A stretch of 24,581 nt of DNA from a bacterium (GTDB lineage: Bacteria > Planctomycetota > J058 > JAJDCP01). The position numbers were made by a program, and so were the translations under genes. Below the pieces are notes generated by a model. It made no database searches and was not told where the DNA came from. It saw only the letters and a program-made list of their open reading frames with translations. Positions 7,342-14,061 of this stretch are shown piece after piece (within the stretch, counting starts at the first letter, position 1; each line of letters opens with the position of its first letter). Location: assembly GCA_030428695.1 (NCBI GenBank), contig JAUIEM010000112.1, positions 1 through 24,581 of the forward strand. Direction: 5' to 3'.

Positions 7342-8385
7342 ATGTCTGATCCCCCCGACCGCTCCCCGGGCGGCCGCCCGGGCGCGGTGACCATCACCAG
7401 CCTCGACGCCGTCCTCGCCCGCATCGACCGGCTCCGCTCCCCCGGCGCCTGCGCCGTGTTCGACTGGGACCACACCGCCCTGTACGGCGACCTCGGCGAG
7501 ACGGTCCTGCAGCACCTCCTGACCCCGGCCCTGCGGCTGAGCCCGGACGCGCTGCTGCGCCATCTGCCGCGCTTCCCCGCGAGCCTGGTCCTCGATGGGC
7601 GCGCGCTCGCGCTCGCCGACCTGCGGGCGGACATCGGTCGCGCCTACCGCGCGCTGGGTAGGGGCTGTGACGCGGACGCCGGGCGCGCCTTCCGGGTCGG
7701 GATGACCGGCCTGTACCGCGCGCTGTGCGCGACCCCGGGCTTCGGCGAGCGGCGGGCCTTCCCCTGGCTCGCGGGCCTGCTCGGGGGCTACCGGCCGACC
7801 GAGCTGCACGGGCTGGCGCTCGAGGTCTTCGCGCGGGAGCAGCGGGTGCCGCTGCGGCGCCTGCGGCTGACGATGCCCGAGGGCTACCGCTGCGCCGGGC
7901 TGCGAGTGACGATCGCCCAGGGGCTGCGCATCGTCCCGGTGGTGCGGCGGCTGATCCACCAGCTGCGGCGGCGCGGCGTCGCGGTGTTCGTCGTCAGCGC
8001 CTCCGAGGAGCACCTCGTGCGCGCGATCGCCGGACCCGACGGCCCGGGCTACGACATCGACCCGGCCCGCGTCTTCGGCCAGCGCCTGCACAACGTCCAG
8101 GGGCGGCTCGTGCGGCATCCGGCCCCGGGCTGGCCGGTGCCCTGCTTCGAGGGCAAGGTCGCCGCGATCCGCCAGGTGCTGCCGCGGGCGCCGTTGCTGG
8201 TCGCGGGGGACAGCCTGAACGACCTGGCGATGTTGACGAGCTTCGACGACACCGCCGTGCGTCTGGTCGTCCAGGCCGGCGAGCGCGACACCGGGCTGGT
8301 CGAGGCCGTCTCCGCCTCCGGCCGCGCCTGCTCGGTGCTGAGCGCCCGGCCGGCCCGCGGCCTGCGGATGTCGCGGGCGTTCTGA
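7342..8385 (+). CDS. HAD-superfamily phosphatase (SerB-like)
   Basis: A 347-residue haloacid-dehalogenase-type hydrolase. Motif I is FDWDHTALYGD, with nucleophile D41 and acid/base D43. Motif II is the serine in VFVVSASEEH. The motif III lysine is in CFEGKVAAIR, and motif IV is VAGDSLNDLAML. A helical cap of about 150 residues separates motifs I and II, as in phosphoserine-phosphatase-like and polar-lipid phosphatases. The substrate cannot be assigned; the long cap and the N-terminal extension before motif I differ from typical SerB (around 210-320 residues). The ATG at 7342 is preferred over the in-frame upstream start at 7138 because GGAG lies about 7 bases upstream and coding bias begins here. 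The 236-bp upstream gap holds a perfect 12-bp palindrome (GCGGCATGCCGC, 7206-7217) and otherwise nothing recognisable. The rhomboid gene follows after 54 bp. Confidence 0.85.
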   Translation: MSDPPDRSPGGRPGAVTITSLDAVLARIDRLRSPGACAVFDWDHTALYGDLGETVLQHLLTPALRLSPDALLRHLPRFPASLVLDGRALALADLRADIGRAYRALGRGCDADAGRAFRVGMTGLYRALCATPGFGERRAFPWLAGLLGGYRPTELHGLALEVFAREQRVPLRRLRLTMPEGYRCAGLRVTIAQGLRIVPVVRRLIHQLRRRGVAVFVVSASEEHLVRAIAGPDGPGYDIDPARVFGQRLHNVQGRLVRHPAPGWPVPCFEGKVAAIRQVLPRAPLLVAGDSLNDLAMLTSFDDTAVRLVVQAGERDTGLVEAVSASGRACSVLSARPARGLRMSRAF

Positions 8386-8439
8386 GCTGCGCGCACGGCG
8401 GCGTGCTACCCTGGGGCAGGTCCAGCCTGGGGAGATCCC

Positions 8440-9516
8440 GTGCTCCTTCCGATCGGCGACGCTCCGCGCACGCGCACGCAGCCCTGGACGACCTACGCGC
8501 TGATCGCGCTCAACCTCGCCGTGTACCTGTTCGTGACGGTGCCCTTGGCGGGCGCGGCCGTCGATCCGCGGGATCCGGCGGTGCGCGAGTACCTCGAGGC
8601 GCTCGCTCCCGAGGCGGGGCTGCCGGAGCTCGAGCAGCGGCTGCGGGCGATGTCCCGCTACGACCTCGTCGTCTTCCGCTACGGCTACCGGCCGGCGGCG
8701 CCCGACTTCCTCGCGCTGTGGACCAGCCTGTTCCTGCACGGCGGGCTGTTGCACCTGCTCGGCAACATGATCTTCCTGTGGACCTACGGGGCGAACGTCG
8801 AGGCGCGCCTCGGGCCGCCGGGCTTCGTCGCCGCGTACCTGGCCTGCGGGGTCCTCGCCAGCCTCGCCCACGCGCTGCTCGCGAGCGGCTCGCCGATCCC
8901 GACCATCGGGGCCTCCGGGGCGATCTCGGGGGTGCTCGGGCTGTACTTCCTGTGGTTCCCGCGCAACACCGTGCGGCTGCTCCTGCTGTTCCCCTTCTGG
9001 GTCGACGTGTTCGTGCTGCCGGCGCGGCTGGTGCTCGGCATCTACGTCGTGTTCGACAACATCCTCCCGCTGCTCGTCAGCGCCGGCTCCGGCGTCGCCT
9101 ACGGCGCCCATCTCGGCGGCTTCGCGGCCGGCCTGCTCGGCGCCTGGGCGGTCGGGCTGTGGCAGCGGCGGCCGGTCGGAGGAGGAAGCGGCGCCGACCC
9201 CGAGGCGGCGCGCGCCCTGGAGACGGTGCGCCAGCTGCGCGCGGAGGGCCGGACGCGGCTCGCGCTGCACGTCGTCGGCATGGTGCTGCGCGGGACCCGC
9301 GACAAGGAAGCGCGGGCCGCCGCCCACGCCGAGGCCGGCTGGATCTGGCTCGAGGACCTGCGGCGGCCGGTCGAGGCCTACCAGCACTTCCTGACCGCCC
9401 TCGACCTCAACCCGCCGGTCACGGTGCTCGAGCGTGCGCGGGCGGGGGTGGAGGCGATCGACGCCCTGCACCGCTGGCGCATCCGGCCGCGCAGCTCGCG
9501 CTACCGGTGGGGGTAG
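8440..9516 (+). CDS. Rhomboid-family intramembrane serine protease with TPR-like tail
   Basis: A 358-residue membrane protein. Rhomboid hallmarks are present: H100, H105 and N109 in LFLHGGLLHLLGNM (HxxxN oxyanion helix), the catalytic serine S159 in GASGAISG, and the catalytic histidine H224 in YGAHLGGFAAG. About six transmembrane helices run from LIALNLAVYLFV to LLGAWAVGLW. Between the first helix and the H100 helix there is a long charged loop (about 40-88). After the core, residues 240-345 form a soluble helical region (ALETVRQLRAEGRTRLALHVV, then AGWIWLEDLRRPVEAYQHFL) that looks TPR-like. Rhomboids cleave transmembrane substrates within the membrane; the substrate here is unknown. The start is GTG 8440 with GGGAG about 6 bases upstream. 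The gene probably shares a transcript with the HAD gene upstream. Confidence 0.9.
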   Translation: MLLPIGDAPRTRTQPWTTYALIALNLAVYLFVTVPLAGAAVDPRDPAVREYLEALAPEAGLPELEQRLRAMSRYDLVVFRYGYRPAAPDFLALWTSLFLHGGLLHLLGNMIFLWTYGANVEARLGPPGFVAAYLACGVLASLAHALLASGSPIPTIGASGAISGVLGLYFLWFPRNTVRLLLLFPFWVDVFVLPARLVLGIYVVFDNILPLLVSAGSGVAYGAHLGGFAAGLLGAWAVGLWQRRPVGGGSGADPEAARALETVRQLRAEGRTRLALHVVGMVLRGTRDKEARAAAHAEAGWIWLEDLRRPVEAYQHFLTALDLNPPVTVLERARAGVEAIDALHRWRIRPRSSRYRWG

Positions 9517-9598
9517 GGCGCTCAGGGCTTGTGCATCACGATCGATGATCTCGACCGGGTAGAACAAGGCGGCCAGGTGCGGGGAGGCCCGCGCCCGC

Positions 9599-10591
9599 TC
9601 AGAGACCCGCCAGCCGGCGCGCGAGGCGGCCTCCGCCGGTCAGGCGGGCGAACAGCGAGTCCGGGTCGATGCGCGGGCCGAGGGCCAACAGCTCGCGGCG
9701 CAGGGGCTCCCGGTCCTCGACCAGGAAGAACCACAGGGCGGCGGCGTGGCGCGCGTAGGGGGTGGTCGCGCACGCCACGTGGTCCGGAGCGCCGAGGGAG
9801 CGCTCGTAGGCGTGGAGGACTTCCTCCCGGGCGTCCTCGCGGGCGAGGTAGGCGCGGGTGCCCTCGGGGTCCTGCTCGATCCAGCGCGGGAACAGCGCGC
9901 GCTCGGTGTGGGCGACGGCGATCAGCATCTGCAGGTCGCTGTGGGGGCCGGCGGAGCGTGCGGCTTCGTGGGCCAGCTCGAACATCGCGTCGTGGCTGCC
10001 GCTCCACTTCTCGCAGCGCAGTGAGAGCATCGCGGCGTGGGCGAACCAGCTCTGTGGATCCCGCCGCCGCGCCTCGGCGAAGTGCAGGGCGCCGGTCTCG
10101 GGCTCGCCGAGGCCCTTGGCGACGGTGATCAGCCAGGCCCAGGGGATCGCGCTGTCCGGGGCGAGCTCGGCCGCCCGCTCGAGCACCGCGCCGGCCTCGT
10201 GCAGGACCATCACGAAGTCGGCGGCCGCCTCCGAGGAGACCTCGCTGCCCTTGCCGTAGCCGCGGATCTTCCAGGCCCGCTCGATCAGCGCGACGCCGGA
10301 CACCATGCAGGCCCAGGGGCTGTCGGGCTCGGCGAGGCGCCAGGTCTCGAGCACGCCGGCGCGGACGGTGCGGCCGAGGACGTGGACCGCGAAGGCGCGC
10401 GCGGCGGGATCGGCGGCGACGTGCGCGAAGAACCCGGAGAGCGCGGCGTGGTCGGTGCGGGAGGCGCGGAGCACGGCGACCAGCTCCGGGTCGAGCAGCG
10501 CCCGGGACTCGTCCTTCGGCCGTCCCCGCAGCTTCCAGAGCAGCGGCACGCTGCCGAGCAGGATCATCACGCCGAGCACCACCCACTCCAT
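9599..10591 (-). CDS. Membrane-anchored helical-repeat protein of unknown function
   Basis: A 330-residue protein. It begins with one hydrophobic helix (MEWVVLGVMILLGSVPLLW), then a basic stop-transfer stretch and a soluble all-helical domain. Segments such as LERAAELAPDSAIPWAWLITVAKGLGEPETGALHFAEARRRDPQSWFAHAAMLS have TPR spacing. It is likely anchored to the inner membrane with the repeat domain on one face. The ATG at 10591 is chosen over in-frame upstream starts because the transmembrane helix starts there and AAGGGAGG lies just upstream. That Shine-Dalgarno is inside a perfect 11-bp hairpin. Similar proteins are scattered in actinobacteria and myxobacteria, to my recollection without a known function. 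It converges on the rhomboid gene (82-bp gap, no clear terminator) and diverges from the GntR regulator. Confidence 0.75.
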   Translation of the reverse strand: MEWVVLGVMILLGSVPLLWKLRGRPKDESRALLDPELVAVLRASRTDHAALSGFFAHVAADPAARAFAVHVLGRTVRAGVLETWRLAEPDSPWACMVSGVALIERAWKIRGYGKGSEVSSEAAADFVMVLHEAGAVLERAAELAPDSAIPWAWLITVAKGLGEPETGALHFAEARRRDPQSWFAHAAMLSLRCEKWSGSHDAMFELAHEAARSAGPHSDLQMLIAVAHTERALFPRWIEQDPEGTRAYLAREDAREEVLHAYERSLGAPDHVACATTPYARHAAALWFFLVEDREPLRRELLALGPRIDPDSLFARLTGGGRLARRLAGL

Positions 10592-10592
10592 C

Positions 10593-10619
10593 GTCGGCCC
10601 CTCCCTTCGAGGGGCCGAC
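10593..10619 (-). promoter_or_regulatory. Shine-Dalgarno-sequestering hairpin
   Basis: A perfect 11-bp inverted repeat, minus strand GTCGGCCCCTC, loop GAAGG, GAGGGGCCGAC, ends one base before the ATG at 10591. The ribosome binding site AAGGGAGG spans the loop and the 3' arm, so folding would hide most of it. It could be a translational switch, thermosensor or protein-binding operator. Confidence 0.6.
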
Positions 10620-10682
10620 TGTACAAGAGGGCGGGGAGGTGCGCCAGCGTGTGTGAGGGCGGAGGAAATTCCTGAAAACAAG

Positions 10683-10716
10683 ATGACAATCAATAAGTCG
10701 GACTTATTCTGGATGC
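10683..10716 (+). promoter_or_regulatory. Promoter with palindromic operator for the GntR regulator
   Basis: AATAAGTCGGACTTATT (10692-10708) is a perfect 8-bp inverted repeat around one base, in an AT-rich island. It sits between a candidate -35 (ATGACA, 10683-10688) and -10 (TATTCT, 10705-10710; 16-bp spacer), overlapping the latter. A second partial site AAGTCCGAC (10729-10737) lies in the first codons of the gene. This placement is what an autorepressing GntR protein would use. The projected transcription start falls at about the ATG. Confidence 0.6.
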
Positions 10717-11436
10717 ATGAGCGCACGCAAGTCCGACACCGTCGTCTCCACCCTGCTCGCCCGCATCGTCCGCGGAGAGCTGGCGGTCGGCAGCTTCCTC
10801 CCGACCGAGGCGGCCCTCGCCGAGGAGTTCGGCGTCAACCGCAGCGTGGTCCGCGAGGCGATCAAGCGGCTCGAGGTCCACCGGCTCGTGCGCCCGATCC
10901 GCCGCAAGGGCACCGAGGTGCTCGACCCGATCGCCTCGCTGAGCCCCCAGGTGCTGCAGGTGATGCTGATGCCGCGGCCCCAGGCCCTCGACCGCGACAC
11001 CCTCGCCGAGCTGCTCGAGATCCGCACGCTGTTCGACGTCGCGATGTGCGGCTACGCAGCCGAGCGCCGCACCGAGGCCCAGCTCGCCGAGCTCGAGGCG
11101 CTGGCCGCCCGGGTCGAGGCGGCCGGCTTCTCGCCGCGCGCCTTCTCCGAGACCATCGACGCGATGGCCGACGTCGTCGCCCGCGCCAGCGGCAACCGCA
11201 TCTTCGCGATGCTGCTGAGCTGGTCGCGGCTGATCTTCCGCCCGATCGAAGACCTGCTCCTCTTGTCCCGGCTGCCCCGCCCGGAGCGCCAGGTCGGCCT
11301 GCGCCTGCTGGTCGAGGCGATCCGCGCCCGCGACGCCGACACCGCCCGGCGCCTGATGTCCGAGCACCACCGGCTGGCGACGGCCGACATCCTCGCCGCC
11401 GTCCACGCGATGTCCCCCGAGGAGGATTCCCGATGA
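10717..11436 (+). CDS. GntR/FadR-family transcriptional regulator
   Basis: A 239-residue regulator. The winged helix-turn-helix occupies about 8-68 (LARIVRGELAVGSFLPTEAA, then FGVNRSVVREAIKRLEVHRL and the wing RRKGTEVLDP). A helical FCD-type ligand domain fills about 85-225 (LAELLEIRTLFDVAMCGYAA, then the DADTARRLMSEHHR end typical of FadR-subfamily proteins). ATG 10717 has no Shine-Dalgarno before it, and the predicted -10 box ends 7 bases upstream, so the mRNA may be leaderless. The stop codon overlaps the next gene's start (ATGA, 11433-11436), indicating translational coupling with the C45 acyltransferase. It probably binds the palindrome in its own promoter; the effector may be a carboxylate or amide handled by the coupled enzyme (inference). 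Confidence 0.9.
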   Translation: MSARKSDTVVSTLLARIVRGELAVGSFLPTEAALAEEFGVNRSVVREAIKRLEVHRLVRPIRRKGTEVLDPIASLSPQVLQVMLMPRPQALDRDTLAELLEIRTLFDVAMCGYAAERRTEAQLAELEALAARVEAAGFSPRAFSETIDAMADVVARASGNRIFAMLLSWSRLIFRPIEDLLLLSRLPRPERQVGLRLLVEAIRARDADTARRLMSEHHRLATADILAAVHAMSPEEDSR

Positions 11437-13142
11437 GCCCCGCCCTCGCCACCGACCGCTACACCCACGACGGGACGATGCACGTCCTGCGCCTGTCGGG
11501 CAGCCCCCGGGAGATGGCCCACCAGCACGGCAGCCTCCTGCGCGAGGCGATCGCGCGCGGGCCCCTGCACCACTACCGCCACTACGTCCGCCGCACCCTG
11601 CGGCGCTCGGGCCTCGGCTGGCTGACCCCGATCGCCTGGAGCCTGCTGCGCTTGCTGGTCGGCCGGCGGGTGCGCGACTGCCTGCCCCCGGAGGTGCGGG
11701 CCGCCGCCGAGGGCCTGGCCGCCGGCGCCGGCATCCCGCTCGCCCAGGTGCTCGACGCCTGCACGATGCCCGACGTGCTCCTGTGGCTGGCCGCTCGCCT
11801 GCAGCGCCGGCTGCCGCGCGCGACGGCCCACCGCCTGGCGCTCGGCCTCGGCTGCTCGAGCGCCCTGGCCTGGGGCCGGGCCACGGCCGACGGCAAGCTG
11901 CTGCACGCGCGCAACTTCGACTACCACGGGGTCGGCTGCTGGGACCGCGAGACCGCGGTGATCTTCTACGAGCCGGACGATGGCCAGCCCTACGTGTCTG
12001 TCGCCGCGGCCGGCGTCTTCCTCGGCGGCGTGACCGCGATGAACAGCGCGGGCCTGACACTGACGATGCACCAGCACATGTTCAGCGACGGCACGCGCCT
12101 CGGCGGCACCCCCGCCGGGGCGGTCGGGGCGCGGGTGATGCGGGAGGCCCGCGACCTCGACGAGGCCGAGGCCATCCTCGAGGAGCACACGCCGATCGGC
12201 TGCTTCAGCTACGTGGTCGGCGACGCCCGGCGCCGCGAGGTGCTGTGCTACGAGGAGAACCCCGACCGCGGCGTCGCCCTGCGCTACGGGAGCGAGCGGC
12301 CGGACGCGGTCGAGGGGGCGCCGGACACCTTCCGCTACACCAACATCTACATCGACCCCCCGCTCGCCGCGACCGAGAAGGACCTCTACCCATCGTACTG
12401 GCGCCACAACCAGGGCCGCTGGCGGCGGCTGGAGGAGCAGCTGCGGGCGGGCTGGGGAAGCCACGGAGCGGAGTCCCTCGCCGGGATCATGGGCGCGACC
12501 GGCGAGGAGGACGGCTGCCGGCTGCGCGAGGCGATCGCGATGCTGCTGACCGTCGGCTCGGTGGTCTTCCGCCCGGAGGACGGCAGCCTGTGGGTAGCGA
12601 GCGGGGAGGCGCCGGTGTCGCGCCAGCCCTACCGGCCGTTCTCCCTGGCGAAGGCCGGTCCCGCGCCGGAGCTCGGGGAGCTGCGCCCGGTTACCCCCGG
12701 TCCGGGGGACGAGGCCTTCGCGGCCTACAAGCGCGCCTACCTCGCCTTCTTCGAGCGGGAGGATCCCGCCGCCGCCCGCCGAGCGCTGGCGGAGGCCCTG
12801 CGCCTGGCGCCGAGGGAGGCCTGCTACCACGCGGTCGGCGGCCTGCTCGCCCTGGTCGAGGGCGACCTGCTCGCGGCGGAGGAGGCGCTGCGCGCCGCGC
12901 TCGGCCTCGGCCATCCGGACGCGGCGCGGGTCGCCGGCTTCCGCCTCTGGCTCGGCTGGGTGCTCGACCTCGCCGGCCGCCGGCAGGAGGCCTGCGCGGC
13001 CTACCGGGAAGCGCTCGCCGCGCCGGAGGTCGACGGTCCGGTGCGGGCGGCGGCGCGCGAGGGCCTGCGCCGGGCGTTTCCCCGGCGGCGGGCGCGGAAG
13101 CTGTCGATCGAGTTCAGCTTCGCCGATGTGATACGGCCCTGA
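11433..13142 (+). CDS. C45-family autoproteolytic acyltransferase/hydrolase with TPR-like tail
   Basis: A 569-residue protein. About 10-400 fits the C45 (isopenicillin-N acyltransferase / acyl-CoA:6-aminopenicillanate acyltransferase-like) Ntn-hydrolase family. The key motif is GLGCSSALAWGRATADGKLL with candidate nucleophile C141, then HARNFDYHG (N161-F-D163), MNSAGLTLTMHQH, and a late LLTVGSVVFRPEDGSLWVASG. Family members self-cleave before the cysteine to expose it, and then cleave or transfer amide-bound acyl groups. Residues about 430-555 add a TPR-like segment (ARRALAEALRLAPREACYHA, VEGDLLAAEEALRAALGLGH), unusual for the family. No signal peptide is visible, so it is probably cytosolic. 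GGAGG lies 7 bases before ATG 11433, and the start overlaps the GntR stop. The substrate is unknown; penicillin chemistry should not be assumed. Confidence 0.85.
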   Translation: MSPALATDRYTHDGTMHVLRLSGSPREMAHQHGSLLREAIARGPLHHYRHYVRRTLRRSGLGWLTPIAWSLLRLLVGRRVRDCLPPEVRAAAEGLAAGAGIPLAQVLDACTMPDVLLWLAARLQRRLPRATAHRLALGLGCSSALAWGRATADGKLLHARNFDYHGVGCWDRETAVIFYEPDDGQPYVSVAAAGVFLGGVTAMNSAGLTLTMHQHMFSDGTRLGGTPAGAVGARVMREARDLDEAEAILEEHTPIGCFSYVVGDARRREVLCYEENPDRGVALRYGSERPDAVEGAPDTFRYTNIYIDPPLAATEKDLYPSYWRHNQGRWRRLEEQLRAGWGSHGAESLAGIMGATGEEDGCRLREAIAMLLTVGSVVFRPEDGSLWVASGEAPVSRQPYRPFSLAKAGPAPELGELRPVTPGPGDEAFAAYKRAYLAFFEREDPAAARRALAEALRLAPREACYHAVGGLLALVEGDLLAAEEALRAALGLGHPDAARVAGFRLWLGWVLDLAGRRQEACAAYREALAAPEVDGPVRAAAREGLRRAFPRRRARKLSIEFSFADVIRP

Positions 13143-13146
13143 GGGG

Positions 13147-13443
13147 TCAGGCCTGCGCTTCGGGTTCCTCTTCCTCGTCGAGGATGTCGCTGTCTTCGAG
13201 GGCCTTCTCCCAGTCGGGCTTCTCGACCTCCTCCTCGGGCTCCGGCGGGAGCTCTTCGTGGGCCTGGAAGCGGGCGGTCGGGACGTGGCTCCAGCCGACC
13301 AGGCTGAAATCGGGATCGCGGATCAGCGAGCGCACCCGCGCCTCGGGCAGGTAGACGATGGTGCCCTGCTGGAACACCCCGATGTCCGGGACGTTGCGCA
13401 CGCCCTCTCCGATGTAGCGTACGGCGTAGGTCCGCTCGGGCAT
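13147..13443 (-). CDS. Small acidic protein, unrecognised
   Basis: A 98-residue protein. The N-terminal half looks like a small beta barrel (YAVRYIGEGVRNVPDIGVF, then GTIVYLPEARVRSLIRDPDF). The C-terminal third is strongly acidic (EEELPPEPEEEVEKPDW-like, ending DEEEEPEAQA). The GEGVRNVPDIGVFQQG pattern is reminiscent of small phage head/tail-associated or SH3-like proteins, but that is only a resemblance; no phage genes are nearby. Start ATG 13443 has GGGGGAG 5 bases upstream, in the loop of a weak GATC/GATC hairpin. It ends 4 bp from the convergent C45 gene and is divergent from the sigma-54-driven ribbon-helix-helix gene. The acidic tail suggests a binding or DNA-mimic-like role, which is speculative. 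Confidence 0.65.
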   Translation of the reverse strand: MPERTYAVRYIGEGVRNVPDIGVFQQGTIVYLPEARVRSLIRDPDFSLVGWSHVPTARFQAHEELPPEPEEEVEKPDWEKALEDSDILDEEEEPEAQA

Positions 13444-13489
13444 GATCTCCCCCTGATCTGGATGCGCGGTCGTGCAGCGTGTTCCAGCG

Positions 13490-13528
13490 TGAGACGGGGC
13501 GGCGGTCCCCTATCAAAATGAGACAGGG
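13490..13528 (+). promoter_or_regulatory. Direct repeats upstream of the sigma-54 promoter
   Basis: TGAGACGGGG (13490-13499) and TGAGACAGGG (13519-13528) form a direct repeat with a 29-bp period, 50-90 bp upstream of the -24/-12 element. This is the usual place for an enhancer-binding protein. They could equally be ribbon-helix-helix operators. Confidence 0.4.
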
Positions 13529-13578
13529 AAAGAGCCTCGCGCGGCCCCGCCGTCCGCATCTTCCGGCCGGCGGGCATT

Positions 13579-13594
13579 TGGCATGTCTCTTGCT
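13579..13594 (+). promoter_or_regulatory. Sigma-54 (-24/-12) promoter
   Basis: TGGCATGTCTCTTGCT matches the RpoN consensus TGGCACG-N4-TTGCW, with the invariant GG and GC exactly 10 nt apart. The projected transcription start is about 13606, leaving a leader of about 60 nt before the ribbon-helix-helix ATG at 13668. Transcription would need an activating enhancer-binding protein, not encoded in this window. Confidence 0.7.
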
Positions 13595-13667
13595 CCACCG
13601 CCCCGTGTACCGAGGTCTGCGTCTGGATCTCATTGACACTTCACTCTTGTAAGGAAGAGGCGACAGA

Positions 13668-13958
13668 ATGGCTAGTCTGTCTGTACGGTTGCGGGACGAT
13701 CTGATCGTTCGGCTCGATCAACTGGCGAAGAGCGTGCGTTTGACCCGTAGTCACATCGTACGCGCGGCCCTGGAGTACGGGCTGGAGCGGTTCGCCGAAG
13801 ATCCCGAGCTGCTCCTCCGCCCGGAGGCGGACTCCTCTCCGTCGGCAGAGCTCGAGCCCTTCGCGCGCCGCTTGTCCGACGCGGTCCAGAAGCTCGTGCA
13901 GGAGCACAAGACCGAGCTCCTGCAGGCGGTCGCCGAGGAGCCCGTGTCCGTCGGGTAG
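13668..13958 (+). CDS. Ribbon-helix-helix (CopG-like) DNA-binding protein
   Basis: A 96-residue protein. Residues 1-42 (MASLSVRLRDDLIVRLDQLA, then VRLTRSHIVRAALEYGL) fit the CopG/Arc/MetJ ribbon-helix-helix fold: a short beta strand for the DNA groove and two helices for dimerisation. Residues 60-90 form an amphipathic helix (LSDAVQKLVQEHKTELLQAV), perhaps for oligomerisation. Such proteins are often antitoxins, but no toxin gene is adjacent: upstream is divergent and downstream is pgi. A solitary regulatory role is therefore more likely. ATG 13668 follows AAGGAAG. Expression is predicted from the sigma-54 promoter about 75 bp upstream. A palindrome GGGAATTCCC (13964-13973) lies just after the stop codon. 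Confidence 0.85.
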   Translation: MASLSVRLRDDLIVRLDQLAKSVRLTRSHIVRAALEYGLERFAEDPELLLRPEADSSPSAELEPFARRLSDAVQKLVQEHKTELLQAVAEEPVSVG

Positions 13959-13963
13959 AGACC

Positions 13964-14003
13964 GGGAATTCCCTTGACGCCAGAGGTGAGCCTCGCCTTT
14001 CAT
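13964..14003 (+). promoter_or_regulatory. Possible pgi promoter with palindrome
   Basis: TTGACG (13974-13979) and TTTCAT (13998-14003) are separated by 18 bp and resemble a housekeeping promoter. The perfect palindrome GGGAATTCCC (13964-13973) directly abuts the -35. The leader to the GTG at 14062 would be about 50 nt. Confidence 0.35.
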
Positions 14004-14061
14004 GGGCCCACCCGGACGACCGGACGGATGCGCCGTGTCGCAGCGTTGAGGGAGAGCTTGC

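Noticed and set aside
10305..11432. Upstream in-frame extension of the C45 acyltransferase through the GntR region
   Set aside because: It would overlap the GntR gene entirely. The ATG at 11433 has a good Shine-Dalgarno and the family domain begins there.
11433..13142. Beta-lactam biosynthesis gene (penicillin acyltransferase)
   Set aside because: The C45 family is functionally broad, and there are no isopenicillin or NRPS genes nearby.
13633..13638. Perfect TTGACA as a -35 for the ribbon-helix-helix gene
   Set aside because: No acceptable -10 lies 16-18 bp downstream, and the start codon is too near; the sigma-54 element is far better.
13668..13958. Toxin-antitoxin module based on the ribbon-helix-helix protein
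   Set aside because: No toxin-sized ORF is adjacent on the same strand; the neighbours are pgi and a divergent acidic protein.
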